Positions 1 through 9,164 of a stretch of 34,210 nt of DNA are shown one piece after another. Source of the stretch: Chrysochromulina tobinii. Taxonomy: Eukaryota; Haptophyta; Prymnesiales; Chrysochromulinaceae. The number at the start of each line of letters is the position of its first letter. Positions within the stretch are counted from its first letter, which is position 1. The translations under genes were made by a program, and so were the position numbers. The notes beneath the pieces are model-generated. The model was not told the origin of the DNA and ran no database searches. It saw nothing but the letters and a program-made list of their open reading frames with translations. The stretch lies in the NCBI GenBank assembly GCA_001275005.1, contig JWZX01003332.1, positions 1 through 34,210 on the forward strand, given 5' to 3'.

Positions 1-77
1 CAGGCTCGACAGGCTAGGCCTCGACAGCGGCTCGACGGAGCCTCGACAACGCCTCGACAGCTCGACAGCTCGACAGC
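1..77. repeat. Short imperfect tandem repeat of a CTCGACAG-type unit
   Basis: The first 77 bases consist of about eight imperfect copies of a 8-11 base unit of the form (g/c)ctcgaca(g/a), ending in back-to-back ctcgacag copies at about 50-73. The array runs off the left edge, so its true length is unknown. It looks like a minisatellite. No coding potential is visible. Confidence 0.7.
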
Positions 78-413
78 CAGGGCTCAAGGGTGGCGACGAT
101 GGCGGGGCGCGGCGCGTGGAGACGACGGCGCCATCGTCGCCTCCCCCGGACGTTCTGCTCGGATGCCGTCCCACATTCGGGGACTTTCAACCCATCGAGG
201 TGAAATGTGATCCCGACGAATACATGCCGCTTCACCTTCAATTCAGTGCCGAAATAATAATTAACACGAACCTAAGCGAAGACGCGCCGTGTCTGCTTGT
301 ATCATGTGAAAAGCTAGTGGTAACCGCATCCGTATGTACGCCGGTCCGGTGTCTTGGGTGTCGAATTATAAACATTGGCTGTGAAAAAGGTCGGCTCGGG
401 CGCTGGGAGTGTT
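78..413. other. Upstream region of the transporter gene
   Basis: No convincing gene is seen here. The open frames in this stretch have no recognisable domain. An AT-rich patch around 243-262 and a TATA-like element (attataaa) near 365-372 lie 40-50 bases before the ATG at 414, which is a plausible core promoter. That reading is inferred from position only. Confidence 0.35.
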
Positions 414-1622
414 ATGGCGCTAACTGAGTATGCCAAGCAGCTGGGCGCCTTCATGACGCTCGTCGTCGTGCAGGCGATGGCCATCCTACTGTTCAAGCTT
501 TGCCAAAACGACGGCAAGTACACATTCAACCCAGCCTCCTCGGTGGCGCTCACGGAGATGTGCAAGCTCTTGCTGGCGGGGTCGCTGCACTACAACCACG
601 TCGCCTCGAGCAAGAAACCGCTCTGGGAGGGCGTATCACCTAAGATCGTCTTCCATTACCTCGGTCTCTCGATGATGTACACAATCAACAACCAGCTCTC
701 GTTCTACTGCCTGCAGCTGGCCGATCCGGGCTCGATGGCCCTTGGCAAGTCTATTGCGCCATACCTGTGCGCGCTGCTATTGCGCCTTGCCGGTGAGAGA
801 CTGCACGCGCTCAAATGGGTGTGCATCATCGTGCAATGCTGCGCCATTGCGATCGTACAATATGACGCCTGTAAGGGCACAGGCTACCTGCCCATGAAGG
901 CATACTACATGATCGGCACCGCGACGTCGATCACCGCGTTCACCTCGGTGTGGAACCAGCTCATCATCAAAGGCTTCGAGGTGCCTGCCAACCTGCAGAA
1001 CTCGTTCTTGTACGCTTTTGGCTCGGCGTTCGCGATTATCTCGTACCTGCACTCAGTGTCCGACACGCACGGGCGTGGTCACGGGCACGGGCACGCAGTC
1101 GACGGTCCCAAGGGCTTCTTCGAGGGGTACACGCTGCTAGCGTCGCTGCTTGTGCTCTTCCAGGCCTTTCATGGCCTTGCGGTCGCACTCGTGTACACGT
1201 ATGCCGACGCGATCGTCAAGAACTTTGCCAACTCATCGGTGATGGCCATCCTCATCATCATCTCGTACCTCTACTTTGGGCTCGAGACGACGCTGCACTC
1301 ATGGCTCGGCATCATCATCGTGCTCACCATCACCTACTGCTACATGAACCTTGCGTTGCGCAAAGACCTTTGCCAACTGTTGGACTGGAAACCACCATCC
1401 GAGCCGCCCGCCCAGGAGAAGGCCCATCTCCTCGAGGAGGGCGAGAAGACGGACGGCGAGGGCGGGGTGAGTGAGTCAAACTACACTGAGGGTGAGCTCG
1501 CGACGGCGCTCCGCAACTACGAGGCCTTCCATCAGATCCCAATCGGCAGTGCCACGGTCGAGCAGCTCCAGACCTCTTCGGCCAAGATAGGCGGCTGGTT
1601 GCGGGCTCGTCCCCCGTCTTGA
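414..1622 (+). CDS. Nucleotide-sugar transporter (SLC35A family)
   Basis: A 402-residue multi-pass membrane protein that should exchange a nucleotide sugar for its NMP across the Golgi or ER membrane, supplying glycosylation. The N-terminus (GAFMTLVVVQAMAILLFKL), the segment YTINNQLSFYCLQLADPGS and the late segments FANSSVMAILIIISYLYFG and WLGIIIVLTITYCYMNLAL match the UDP-galactose/CMP-sialic acid/UDP-GlcNAc transporter family (SLC35A), whose members are 320-400 residues. The substrate cannot be told from sequence. A His/Gly-rich loop (HGRGHGHGHA, about 1066-1100) sits between two predicted helices, and the last ~80 residues are a hydrophilic cytosolic tail. The open frame extends to 375, but that codon is TTG; the first ATG is at 414 and follows a TATA-like element. 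No intron is needed. Confidence 0.88.
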   Translation: MALTEYAKQLGAFMTLVVVQAMAILLFKLCQNDGKYTFNPASSVALTEMCKLLLAGSLHYNHVASSKKPLWEGVSPKIVFHYLGLSMMYTINNQLSFYCLQLADPGSMALGKSIAPYLCALLLRLAGERLHALKWVCIIVQCCAIAIVQYDACKGTGYLPMKAYYMIGTATSITAFTSVWNQLIIKGFEVPANLQNSFLYAFGSAFAIISYLHSVSDTHGRGHGHGHAVDGPKGFFEGYTLLASLLVLFQAFHGLAVALVYTYADAIVKNFANSSVMAILIIISYLYFGLETTLHSWLGIIIVLTITYCYMNLALRKDLCQLLDWKPPSEPPAQEKAHLLEEGEKTDGEGGVSESNYTEGELATALRNYEAFHQIPIGSATVEQLQTSSAKIGGWLRARPPS

Positions 1623-1988
1623 AGAGAGGCTAGACACGACTTCATACATAAAAGCTCCTTCGAAATTAGCACGATCGTATAAAAACTATTGGAGCAACGC
1701 GGTGGAACACACAACGCGTTATTAACACCGGCTGCTCAATGGAAGCTGCTAGCCGGTCGTCACCGATCGTCTACACCCTTCCCCCTACAAAAGGAGTTCA
1801 CTGAGTTCAAAATCAGGTGGTGGGGATAGTGTGTGAATCCAGAAAGAATACCCTCGACCTACCCCTTTGGGTCAACCACTGAGTTCAAAATCAGGTGGTG
1901 GGGATAGTGTGTGAATCCAGAAAGAATACCCTCCCCTACCCCTTTGGGTCAAGACCGGGCATTCAATTCAAATAAGGTCCAAACGAAC
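1623..1988. other. Convergent intergenic region
   Basis: The 366 bases between the 3' ends of two converging genes hold the 78-bp tandem repeat and short AT-rich stretches (around 1640-1690) that could serve 3'-end formation. No gene is seen. Confidence 0.5.
1799..1952. repeat. Tandem duplication of a 78-bp repeat (copies A and B)
   Basis: Two near-identical units lie head to tail: copy A at 1799-1876 and copy B at 1877-1952. Each starts cactgagttcaaaatcagg, carries a ggggatagtgtgtgaatcc core and ends acccctttgggtcaa. They differ mainly by a one-base deletion and substitutions near the ccctc(ga)cct segment. Related copies occur at 9877-10009. The array lies between the convergent 3' ends of the transporter and the low-complexity gene. 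Confidence 0.92.
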
Positions 1989-4213
1989 TTAGCGGCGTGG
2001 GGTGAGGGGGAACGTGTCGGCGCCGGTGCGCCCCGTGTAGCTCGTGCGGAAGAAGGCGCCCGGGTTGAGGCGCGCGTAGTCTCGGTGGTACGCCTCACGG
2101 CCAACGCTGGGCGCGATGCCAAGTGCCGCGCTTAATCTGCGGAGTGTGCCGTCTGCGTCGCCGGCTTCGGGCCCGACAATGTTGAGGAGCTCGTGCCGAT
2201 AGATGGGTGTGATATTCATTGGCTCGGCGCGGCGCGTAGGGCGCGGACGACCCCGAGTCGACCCAGCGAGAACGCTCGCCGAGGTGCCTCGTAGCCTTAA
2301 CTCTCTCTGGGCCGCTGACTCACGCCACGACGGCGAATGGCGGGGGTTGTCTGCTGGCAGAGGAGGGCGCACAGCCGAAGGCTGGGCGGCAAACGGACCG
2401 GCGCCAAGACCAGCGGCAAGGGCCGCAGCGCTGGCCACAGCGCCAGGGCGCGGCGGATCGAGGGCCGCCGCGGCCGCGCTCGCTTTCCGCACGGCCCCTT
2501 GATTGCGGCTTCTCGGGGCTGCAGGCGGCGGGGATTGTATCGCCGATGCCGGTGGTGCCGATGCAGGCGGTGCCGCCAGGGCCGGCGGTGCTGGTGCCGG
2601 CGATGCCGGGGCCGGCGGTGCATACTTGTGCAGGAGTTCTTCCACCCGCTCTGCCCGAGAAACAACGGCCAGTGGCAGTGCCATTGGTTTCGGGACCGCC
2701 GGCACCGGCAATGCCGGCACCCACTTGATCACTGGCATCGCCTCCACCTGCGTCGCCAGCGCCATGACCCCCGCAAAGTAATGCCGATCCACGGGTGCCC
2801 TCCAGCGCGGCTGGATGCTCTCCTCCTCCCTGAGGGCCACGTCGTTCTTCAGCGTTCCCCCCCCGCCGACCGTGGCCATAGTCGGTACCACGACTGCGAG
2901 AGGCGAAGGGACTCCAGGCGTCATGGACGATCCGTGCGGCGCCGCCTGTCCGAGCGGCGGCGATGACGACGGCGATGGATCGGATAAGGGCGCCAATGGC
3001 TCGGGCCTCGGTACGGGCACCGGGGCCTGTCCTTGATCATGCTCCACAAACTGCACCCTGAGCGGTCGATCATCAGCCGCAGGCGGCTGCGCAGGCGGTG
3101 GTGGCGGCGCCGGTGATGGCGGCGGTGGCGGCGGTGGCGGTGGTGACGGCCGAAGCTGCGGCTGTGACTGCAGCGGCTGTGGTTGCGGCAGCTGGGGCAG
3201 CGGCAGTGGCGCTTGCATGCAATACGGCTGCAGAGGCAGGCTTTTTGGCAAGGTGATGCGCGGCTCCAGCGCGGCCGCCTCGGCTGCTTCGGCCCGTAGC
3301 GCCGTCTCCTCCGCCTCCAGCGCCTCGTTCTCCGCCTCGAGCGCCGCCACCACCTGCGCCCCCAAGGCTGCCGCCTCCACCTCCGCTGCAGCCTCCGCCT
3401 CCTCCGCCTCCTCTGCCTCCTCCGCCTCCTCCGCCTCGAGCAGTGCAAGCTCGCGCGCCTCCTCCGCCTCCAACTCGGCCAATTGCTCCGCCAGCGCTTG
3501 ATCCTCGTCCGAATACTCGGACGCCGTGAGCTGTCCCCCTCCAGACAAGAGGACGCCTCCCGGCAGCAGCCTGCCTACCGACAGGGCGTTCAGCTCGTCC
3601 ATTAGAGTGCGCTCTTCCGCCGCCAGCGCCGCCTCCGCCTGCAGCAGCGCCTCCGCCTCCCCCTCTGCCTCCGCCTCTGCCGCCGCCTCGGCCTCCGCCA
3701 CAACCGGCGTGGGTGGTGGCGTCGGGGGAGGCGCCCACGAGGGCTGTGCCCACGAGCCCTGTGCACACGAGGCGCCCAGGACGGCGCCACACGAGGCGCA
3801 CAGGACGGCGCCACACGAGGCCTGCGCGAGTGGCGCAGAGGACGGCGCTCTCGCCAGTGCGCCGGCCAGCTGTGTGCTCAGCTGAGTGCTCTGTGGAATG
3901 AGCTGCTCTGTGGAATGAGTGCTCAGCTGAGTGCTCGCCGCCGCTGGTGCGAGCGCCGCCGCGGGCGCGAGCGCCGCCGCGGGTGCGAGCGACGGCGCTG
4001 ACGACGGTGCGAACGACAGCGCAAACGACGGCGCAAGCAACGGTTCGGGCGCGAGCGGCGGTGGCGGCGGGGAGGGCGGAGCGGGCGGCGGCGCGGCGCC
4101 GGGAGGCGGCGGCGGCGGCGGCGCGGCCATCACCTCGAGCACCATCTGCTCAGCCACGAGCAATTCATTCTGCAGTTCGGACCACCTACTGAACGCGTCA
4201 CCGCCGCCGCCGC

Positions 4214-4254
<41 letters not shown>

Positions 4255-5150
4255 AAGGCGCCTCTGCGGTCGAAGCCGCCGGCGCCGAAGCCGCAGAAGC
4301 CGCCGCCGCTGCTGCTGATGCTGCTCGCGGCGGAGCCTGCGAGCCCGTACTTCTCCGCGAGGAAGTCTGCGATGGCAGTGGCGGTGGCCGCGGTTGGTGC
4401 TGTCTCCCAGGGTGCCGTGTCACGGCGCGGCAGTGTCGCACGGAAGGCGGAGGCAAGGGCGGCATTCTGCGAGGGCCGCGAGTTCGACGAGGGCACGAGC
4501 GGAGAGGGCGGCCATGTCCCTGGGTGCCATGAGTCTGTATCGAATTTGTCATTGTCCTCGACGAGCACGTCGTCCGCGCAAAAGTGCCCGGCGAAATGGC
4601 TCGCATGGCCAGTAGGCGAAGGTGGCCACTCGACGTGCAGGCTAGACGGCCACGCGACGCGAGCGCTCGGCTGGTCGGCCGCAGGTATCGGGACCGGCGG
4701 TGGGATGGCTCTCTCGGGGTCAGGCAGCTCGAGTACGCGTCTGTGGCACTCGCTCAGCAGCGCCGCAGCACCTTCTCGGCCAGCCCCGACCTCATTCAGC
4801 CAACGTCCGTCTGGCGCCAGCAGCTTGAGCTCTGTCGGCACGGCCTGCCCGCAGCACCGGCACCGCAACACCTTGAGACCCATGCCGCAGCGTTTGCGAA
4901 GCTGCCACGCACGCTCATCTTGCACTAGGAGAGCGCAGCTCTTGCAAACTTGGACTCCGAGGGCGGTCAAGTATGGTTCGCTGCTTGCGATCCGGCTGTC
5001 GGCTGGCACACCGCACACGGTGCAGCGTTCCCGCTCGGAATCCTGCATCGGCTTCAGTGGCGCTGCCACGAGCGGCGCACAGACAGGACAGATCTCGAGC
5101 AGGTCGAGCAGCGTCGTCGGCCCAATCCCAATGCCCATCATGGAGGCCAT
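1989..5150 (-). CDS. Low-complexity Pro/Ala/Glu-rich protein with N-terminal Cys-rich (zinc-finger-like) segment
   Basis: A reading frame of about 1,053 residues that I do not recognise. The N-terminus carries four CxxC-type pairs (Cys 21/24, 43/46, 69/72, 97/100, counting from the ATG at 5150), consistent with one or two zinc-binding modules. The middle is low complexity: poly-Gly near 4199-4255, runs of Pro, Ala-Pro repeats, a Glu/Ala-rich helical stretch (about 3270-3700) and repeated CGAVLCAS-type units (about 3760-3830). The last ~75 residues (starting MNITPIYRHELLNIVGPEAG) are ordinary sequence and may be a small folded domain. The start at 5150 has a strong context (aaaATGG); the frame also opens to an ATG at 5270 with poor context. 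A nuclear or RNA-binding scaffold is possible but unproven. The unbroken 3.2 kb frame supports a real gene, though GC-rich repeats also keep other frames open. Confidence 0.6.
2628..2652 (+). repeat. 25-bp inverted match to the light-harvesting gene
   Basis: These 25 bases, read on the + strand, are identical to the sense (minus) strand of the light-harvesting CDS at 5887-5911, and similarity continues for about 20 further bases with several mismatches. Here the segment is antisense to the coding strand of the low-complexity gene and encodes its ERVEELLH stretch. Confidence 0.8.
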
Positions 5151-5482
5151 TTTTATCGAGACACGAGAGAAAAACACAGCACCTGCCGTGAAGCCTTTTC
5201 TTGTCCGACGAGAGGAAAGCGACCTAGGCCATCGCGAGACCAACCGCCCCCCGAGGGCGTGCCACGACATGTATCATGTTCACTAATCACTAGGACGATG
5301 AACGCACAACGATCGCCTCAGGGCCAAAAAAGACGGTCCTGCGCGTTGCCCAGCATTCTTCTCTTAGCGGTGCACCTGCAGAAGCTCGCTTTTCCTAAGC
5401 AGGAGGTTCTGGACCTGAGTCCGCGCTCTCATGCACAGCACATTGCACCCCCGTCATTCTAGAGGGTCGATCGGTGACGCGT
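5151..5482. other. Intergenic region, light-harvesting 3' flank and low-complexity gene 5' flank
   Basis: The 332 bases between two minus-strand genes must hold the 3' UTR of the light-harvesting gene and the promoter of the downstream gene. The part from 5151 to 5270 remains open in the downstream frame. No other gene or distinct element is seen. Confidence 0.4.
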
Positions 5483-6130
5483 CTACTGCGCGAGGTCGGC
5501 GGCGCGCTGGGCGAACCAACCGCCGAGCAGGATGCCCTCCTCCGTCGAGTCGGTCGAGGCCCAGGTGGTGCCGGTCACGGCCTCCTGCGCAATGAAGCCG
5601 GCCGCGGCGAGCATGCCGAGGCGGCCGTGCGAGAGCTCGCGCTCCTGCATCAGCTTGAACTCAGCCGGGTCGGTGGGCTTGAGGCCGAGCGGGTCCCACG
5701 CGAGGTCACCGGGGTAGTAGTCCTCCTTGAGCAGGTTGCCGGAGATGTCCTTGCCCTCGTACGGGTTCGCCCAGCCCTTCTGGATGCGCAACGACTCGCA
5801 GACGCCGATTGCGAGCGTCATGCCGAACCACAGAGGCGGCGGGAGCTGCGGGATCTGCTCGATGGCCGGGCCGTTGTCGCCCGAGAAGAGCGGGTGGAAG
5901 AACTCCTGCACCAGGAAGCCCGCGGCGGCGAGCATGCCGACGCGGCCGTGGGTGAGCTCGGCCTCGCGGAAGCGGTACACCTCATTCTTGCTCTTGCCGG
6001 CGCAGAACCCGGCCGGGTCGAAGTCGCCCGCCGGCGCAATGTTGCCGGGGAGGCCGTAGCAGAAATCGGTGGCCTGCATGGTGATGACGGGCGCGCGCAT
6101 GGCGAGGGTCGCGGAATGGATGAGCTGCAT
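5483..6130 (-). CDS. Fucoxanthin/chlorophyll a/c light-harvesting protein
   Basis: A 215-residue thylakoid antenna protein that binds chlorophylls and carotenoids and passes excitation energy to a photosystem. Helix 1 carries the chlorophyll-binding motif EAELTHGR (56-63), helix 2 is LWFGMTLAIGVCESLR (100-115), and helix 3 carries ERELSHGR (163-170). The two motifs are followed by near-identical GMLAAAGF segments, the internal symmetry expected of the LHC family. The mature protein probably begins around residue 21 (TDFCYGLPGN), as in haptophyte and stramenopile FCPs. Only about 20 residues precede it, which is short for the bipartite signal plus transit peptide needed to enter a four-membrane plastid. 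An upstream exon in 6131-6664 is therefore possible; a candidate acceptor (tccctcgcag) lies about 14 bases before the ATG. Exact subfamily not assigned. Confidence 0.93.
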   Translation of the reverse strand: MQLIHSATLAMRAPVITMQATDFCYGLPGNIAPAGDFDPAGFCAGKSKNEVYRFREAELTHGRVGMLAAAGFLVQEFFHPLFSGDNGPAIEQIPQLPPPLWFGMTLAIGVCESLRIQKGWANPYEGKDISGNLLKEDYYPGDLAWDPLGLKPTDPAEFKLMQERELSHGRLGMLAAAGFIAQEAVTGTTWASTDSTEEGILLGGWFAQRAADLAQ

Positions 6131-6664
6131 TTGTCTTTTGTGTTCTGCGAGGGACAGAGAAGCAGCGGCGTGCGTGAGTATTGTATGTTTCTTGGGGAGC
6201 GCGCGTGCGCAGCGCGAGGTAGCGCGAGCCCGACGCGATTTCGCGGCGAGAGAGTGAACAGTGAACGCGTGTGTGAATGCACGCGTGTATGCATGTTTCG
6301 GACCACCGGTGCTGGCCGTGGTGCGTGCAGTGCCGGTCGAGACGCGGGAGCCGGCACCAGGCCGCGGGCGGGTCGCACCGTCGGGGCTGCGCTAATTGAA
6401 GTCTTTTCTGGGAAACGACCCTGCGGCCTCGAATCTAGAAAGTGGATTCCTTCGTGTCATACTTGTACGAAAATGGAATGAATCTTGAATGAAACCCTTT
6501 TGGTCTCGACGGTGCTGGACGGTCAGTCCACACTTTGCGTCACCCGAAGCCGCGTGGGAGTCGCGCTGATCGACGATCAAAACGCGCCCCGGATGGGCGG
6601 AGATGCATGCTTGAGGGCGAATGGCTTCAATCGACATCCGTGCGCTCGTGCGTCGCGCCGTCGA
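6131..6664. other. Upstream region of the light-harvesting gene
   Basis: This 534-base gap separates the light-harvesting start from the coiled-coil gene's stop, both on the minus strand. It should contain the light-harvesting promoter and possibly a 5' exon encoding a plastid targeting sequence. I could not identify such an exon with confidence. No TATA box is obvious. Confidence 0.35.
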
Positions 6665-9013
6665 TCAGCGCTCAGCTGCCAGAGCAGCCTTGAGCTGCGT
6701 CTCGCGCTGCTCGAGCACCTGCTGCACGTGCATCCGGGCCTCGCGTGACACGCGCACCTTCTGCTCGAGTGCGCCCACACGCGCGCGCGCCGAGTGGAGC
6801 TCGGCCGCGAGGTTCTCGTTGTCGGCAAGGCGCGCCAGAGCCTCGGAGCGCGCGCTCTCTTCGCGCTCACGAGCGACCTTGACGTCCTGGGCGAGCGCGG
6901 CCAGCTTGTCGTACGCAAGGGTGAGCTGGTCTTGCAGCTTGGTGGATGCGCTGCTCGATTGGGCGACGCGGCCGTTGGCACCCTCGGCGCGCTGCTCAAA
7001 GGCTTTGCTCGTGGTCTCGTATGCTGCGAGCTGTTTCTCCTTGGCGAGGAGAGCGTCCTGGGCATTCGAGAGCTTCTCCAGCAGGAGCCGCTGCTGCTCC
7101 GCACGCATCTTGAGCTCCGCGCGCGCGACCGACAGCTGCTCCGTCGCGCGCTCGGCCACCTTCGCGACCCCGGCGATCTTGGACTGCTGCTCTCGTAGCT
7201 CGCGATGCGCCTCGGCGAGCTCCGCCTCTTTGGCCATGACGATCTGCTCCTTCATGTCGGTGAGCGCGCCCTGCGCCTCGCTCAGCTGCGCCTTCGAGTG
7301 CCGCTGCGCGCTCTTCTCGGCGCCCAGCTGCGCCCAGAGCATCTCGTGCCGAGCCTTCCATTCGTGAATTTCAGCTTGCGCCTTCTTGAGGTCTCTTTTG
7401 GCCTCGTTGAGGGCATCCTCGCGCTGAGCCGCTTCGACGCCGCGCTCCATCTCGAGCTGTACCTCGAGCTTGCCGATCTGCGCCTTGGCTTGCACGAGCT
7501 CCTCCGCCTTAAGCTTCAAATGCGCCTCGTAGGTCCCCACGGAGTCGAGCGCGTGCTTCGCCTGCTGACGGAGTGGCACGTTCGCGTCCTGCGCGTCGCG
7601 CACTCTCTGTTCGGCAGCAAGGACGCGTGCCTCGTGCATCGCGAGAGCTGAACGCAGCTCCGAGGCGGCACGCTCCGCCTCCGCCTGCTGCCGCTTCGCC
7701 CCATACAGCTCCGTGAGCAGCTTGCCCTCGCTGTCGGCGCGCGCCTCGGACGACTGCTCCGCGATCCGCAGCTGCTCCTTGAGGGACGATCGCTCCGCCT
7801 CGGCCATGCGCGCCACTGCTTGCGCCTGCTCGAGCAGCACTCGCTCTTCGGCACGCTCGCGCTCGCGCTCGAGCAGCCGCGCCTGGCACGAGCCAAGCTT
7901 CGCCGCCAGCTTCGCCTCGCGCTGCGAGAGGCCGTGCGCCTCCTCTCTCGCGGTGGCCAGCAGCCCCTCGGCCTTTCGCCTCTCATACCGCTCGGCATCG
8001 TATTTGACTCGCATCTCGCCCAAGCCGGCCTCGGCGTCCGCAAGGCGCGCGGCGCGCGCGGCCTTCGCGTGCTCCTCCGCCGCGCCGCGCACATCCTCGC
8101 TGTCGCCCGCCTCGAGACGTGATAGCTTGGCGCGTGCGTCGCGCAGGTCCGCCTGCTGGGCCTCGAGGCGCGCCTCCGCCGCGCCAAGGAGGGCCTTGAG
8201 CTCCGCACGCGAGGCGGCCTCGGCGGCGGCGGCGGCGGTCGCGGCGGTCTCGCGCGCGCGGCTCTCCGCCTTCGCGCGGCTCGCCGCCGCAAGCTCCCCG
8301 TGCGCCTGCTCCACCTGCCTGCGCAGCTCGGCCACCTGCTCCTCGAGCCGCTCGCTCTTCTGATGCGCGCGGTCCGCACGCTCGTTGAGCATCTTGAACT
8401 GAGCGTCGTGCGCGGCGCCATGCTGCTCGCGCACGCGCAGCGCGCGCTGCAGCTCCGCCGCCTGCCGCTGCGCCGCCAGCTTCGCTTCCTGAGAGGCAAC
8501 GTGCTGCGAGCGCAGCTGTGACACCTCCTCTCCCATCCGCCTCAGCTCGTCGCTACCGATGCGCATGGCCTCGCGAAGGGACTCGAGGTGCTCGTTGGCG
8601 GCCTCGGCCCGTGCCGCCTCGAGCTGCCGCGCCGCCTCGAGCTGCCGCACCTCCACTGCGGGCGGCTGCGTCCGCCCGCTCTCCACGAGGGCACGCAGCT
8701 TGTCGTTCTCCTCACGGAGCGCCTTGATGAGCCGCGTCGAGGCAGCGTGCTGCACCGAGAGGGTGCTGAACTGCGAACGCGTGTTTTCGACGGTGCGCTG
8801 CAGATCGTCCATACGCGCGAGCTCCGCGTGCCGCAAGTCGTTGAGCTGGAGCAATTCCTGATCGAGGAGCTGCTCGCGGGACGGCGAGTTCGCCATGCGG
8901 GAGGGTGAGAGCGACTTCCGAGTGGGCGAGAGCGACTTGAGCCAGTTGGGCGTCGTTTGCTGAGCGTCCCCGGGCGACATTACCATAGATGTTGACCTCG
9001 ACGATGCGTCCAT
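6665..9013 (-). CDS. Long coiled-coil protein of unknown role
   Basis: A 782-residue protein starting at an ATG (9011-9013). The first ~45 residues are Ser/Pro-rich with repeated SPTRK/SPSR-type sites (LSPTRKSLSPSR, NSPSR), typical of proline-directed kinase targets. From about residue 48 to the end the sequence is an almost unbroken heptad-type coiled coil rich in Glu, Ala, Leu, Arg and Gln (for example QLEAARQLEAARAEAANEHL). There is no globular domain, membrane segment or catalytic motif. Such proteins are commonly cytoskeletal, centrosomal/basal-body, Golgi-tether or SMC-like scaffolds, but composition alone cannot choose among them. It diverges from ANKRD39 with about 150 bases between the starts. 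Confidence 0.78.
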   Translation of the reverse strand: MDASSRSTSMVMSPGDAQQTTPNWLKSLSPTRKSLSPSRMANSPSREQLLDQELLQLNDLRHAELARMDDLQRTVENTRSQFSTLSVQHAASTRLIKALREENDKLRALVESGRTQPPAVEVRQLEAARQLEAARAEAANEHLESLREAMRIGSDELRRMGEEVSQLRSQHVASQEAKLAAQRQAAELQRALRVREQHGAAHDAQFKMLNERADRAHQKSERLEEQVAELRRQVEQAHGELAAASRAKAESRARETAATAAAAAEAASRAELKALLGAAEARLEAQQADLRDARAKLSRLEAGDSEDVRGAAEEHAKAARAARLADAEAGLGEMRVKYDAERYERRKAEGLLATAREEAHGLSQREAKLAAKLGSCQARLLERERERAEERVLLEQAQAVARMAEAERSSLKEQLRIAEQSSEARADSEGKLLTELYGAKRQQAEAERAASELRSALAMHEARVLAAEQRVRDAQDANVPLRQQAKHALDSVGTYEAHLKLKAEELVQAKAQIGKLEVQLEMERGVEAAQREDALNEAKRDLKKAQAEIHEWKARHEMLWAQLGAEKSAQRHSKAQLSEAQGALTDMKEQIVMAKEAELAEAHRELREQQSKIAGVAKVAERATEQLSVARAELKMRAEQQRLLLEKLSNAQDALLAKEKQLAAYETTSKAFEQRAEGANGRVAQSSSASTKLQDQLTLAYDKLAALAQDVKVAREREESARSEALARLADNENLAAELHSARARVGALEQKVRVSREARMHVQQVLEQRETQLKAALAAER

Positions 9014-9164
9014 GACGAAGGGAGGCGGCGCCGGGACGCCATTTAGGAGTTGTGGACACGCAAAAATTCGCGCTTGGTCACTTCGATGAAGAAGATCTTT
9101 GTCATCATAATTGCTCGAGAACGTTGTGTGTGAATATTGGCGCAGACAACTGAATTCCTACGGC
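9014..9164. promoter_or_regulatory. Short divergent promoter region
   Basis: Only 151 bases separate the ATGs of the coiled-coil gene (minus) and ANKRD39 (plus), so both promoters must lie here or inside the genes. A gaagaagatctttgtcatca stretch (9086-9106) and a ttggcgc box (9137-9143) are visible. Their function is not established. Confidence 0.4.

Noticed and set aside
950-1474. A 174-residue + frame inside the sugar transporter
   Set aside because: It overlaps the transporter in another frame and is Arg/His-rich with no domain.
1797-1952. The 78-bp tandem unit as a tRNA-derived SINE or CRISPR array
   Set aside because: There is no A/B-box pair or tRNA fold that I can draw, only two copies per locus, and no unique spacers; the setting is eukaryotic.
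3931-5286. A 451-residue open frame on the + strand opposite the low-complexity gene
   Set aside because: It is Gly/Ala/Ser/Pro-rich throughout and mirrors the GC-rich codons of the minus-strand gene. It has no domain, and the minus strand has the Cys-rich N-terminus and a better start context.
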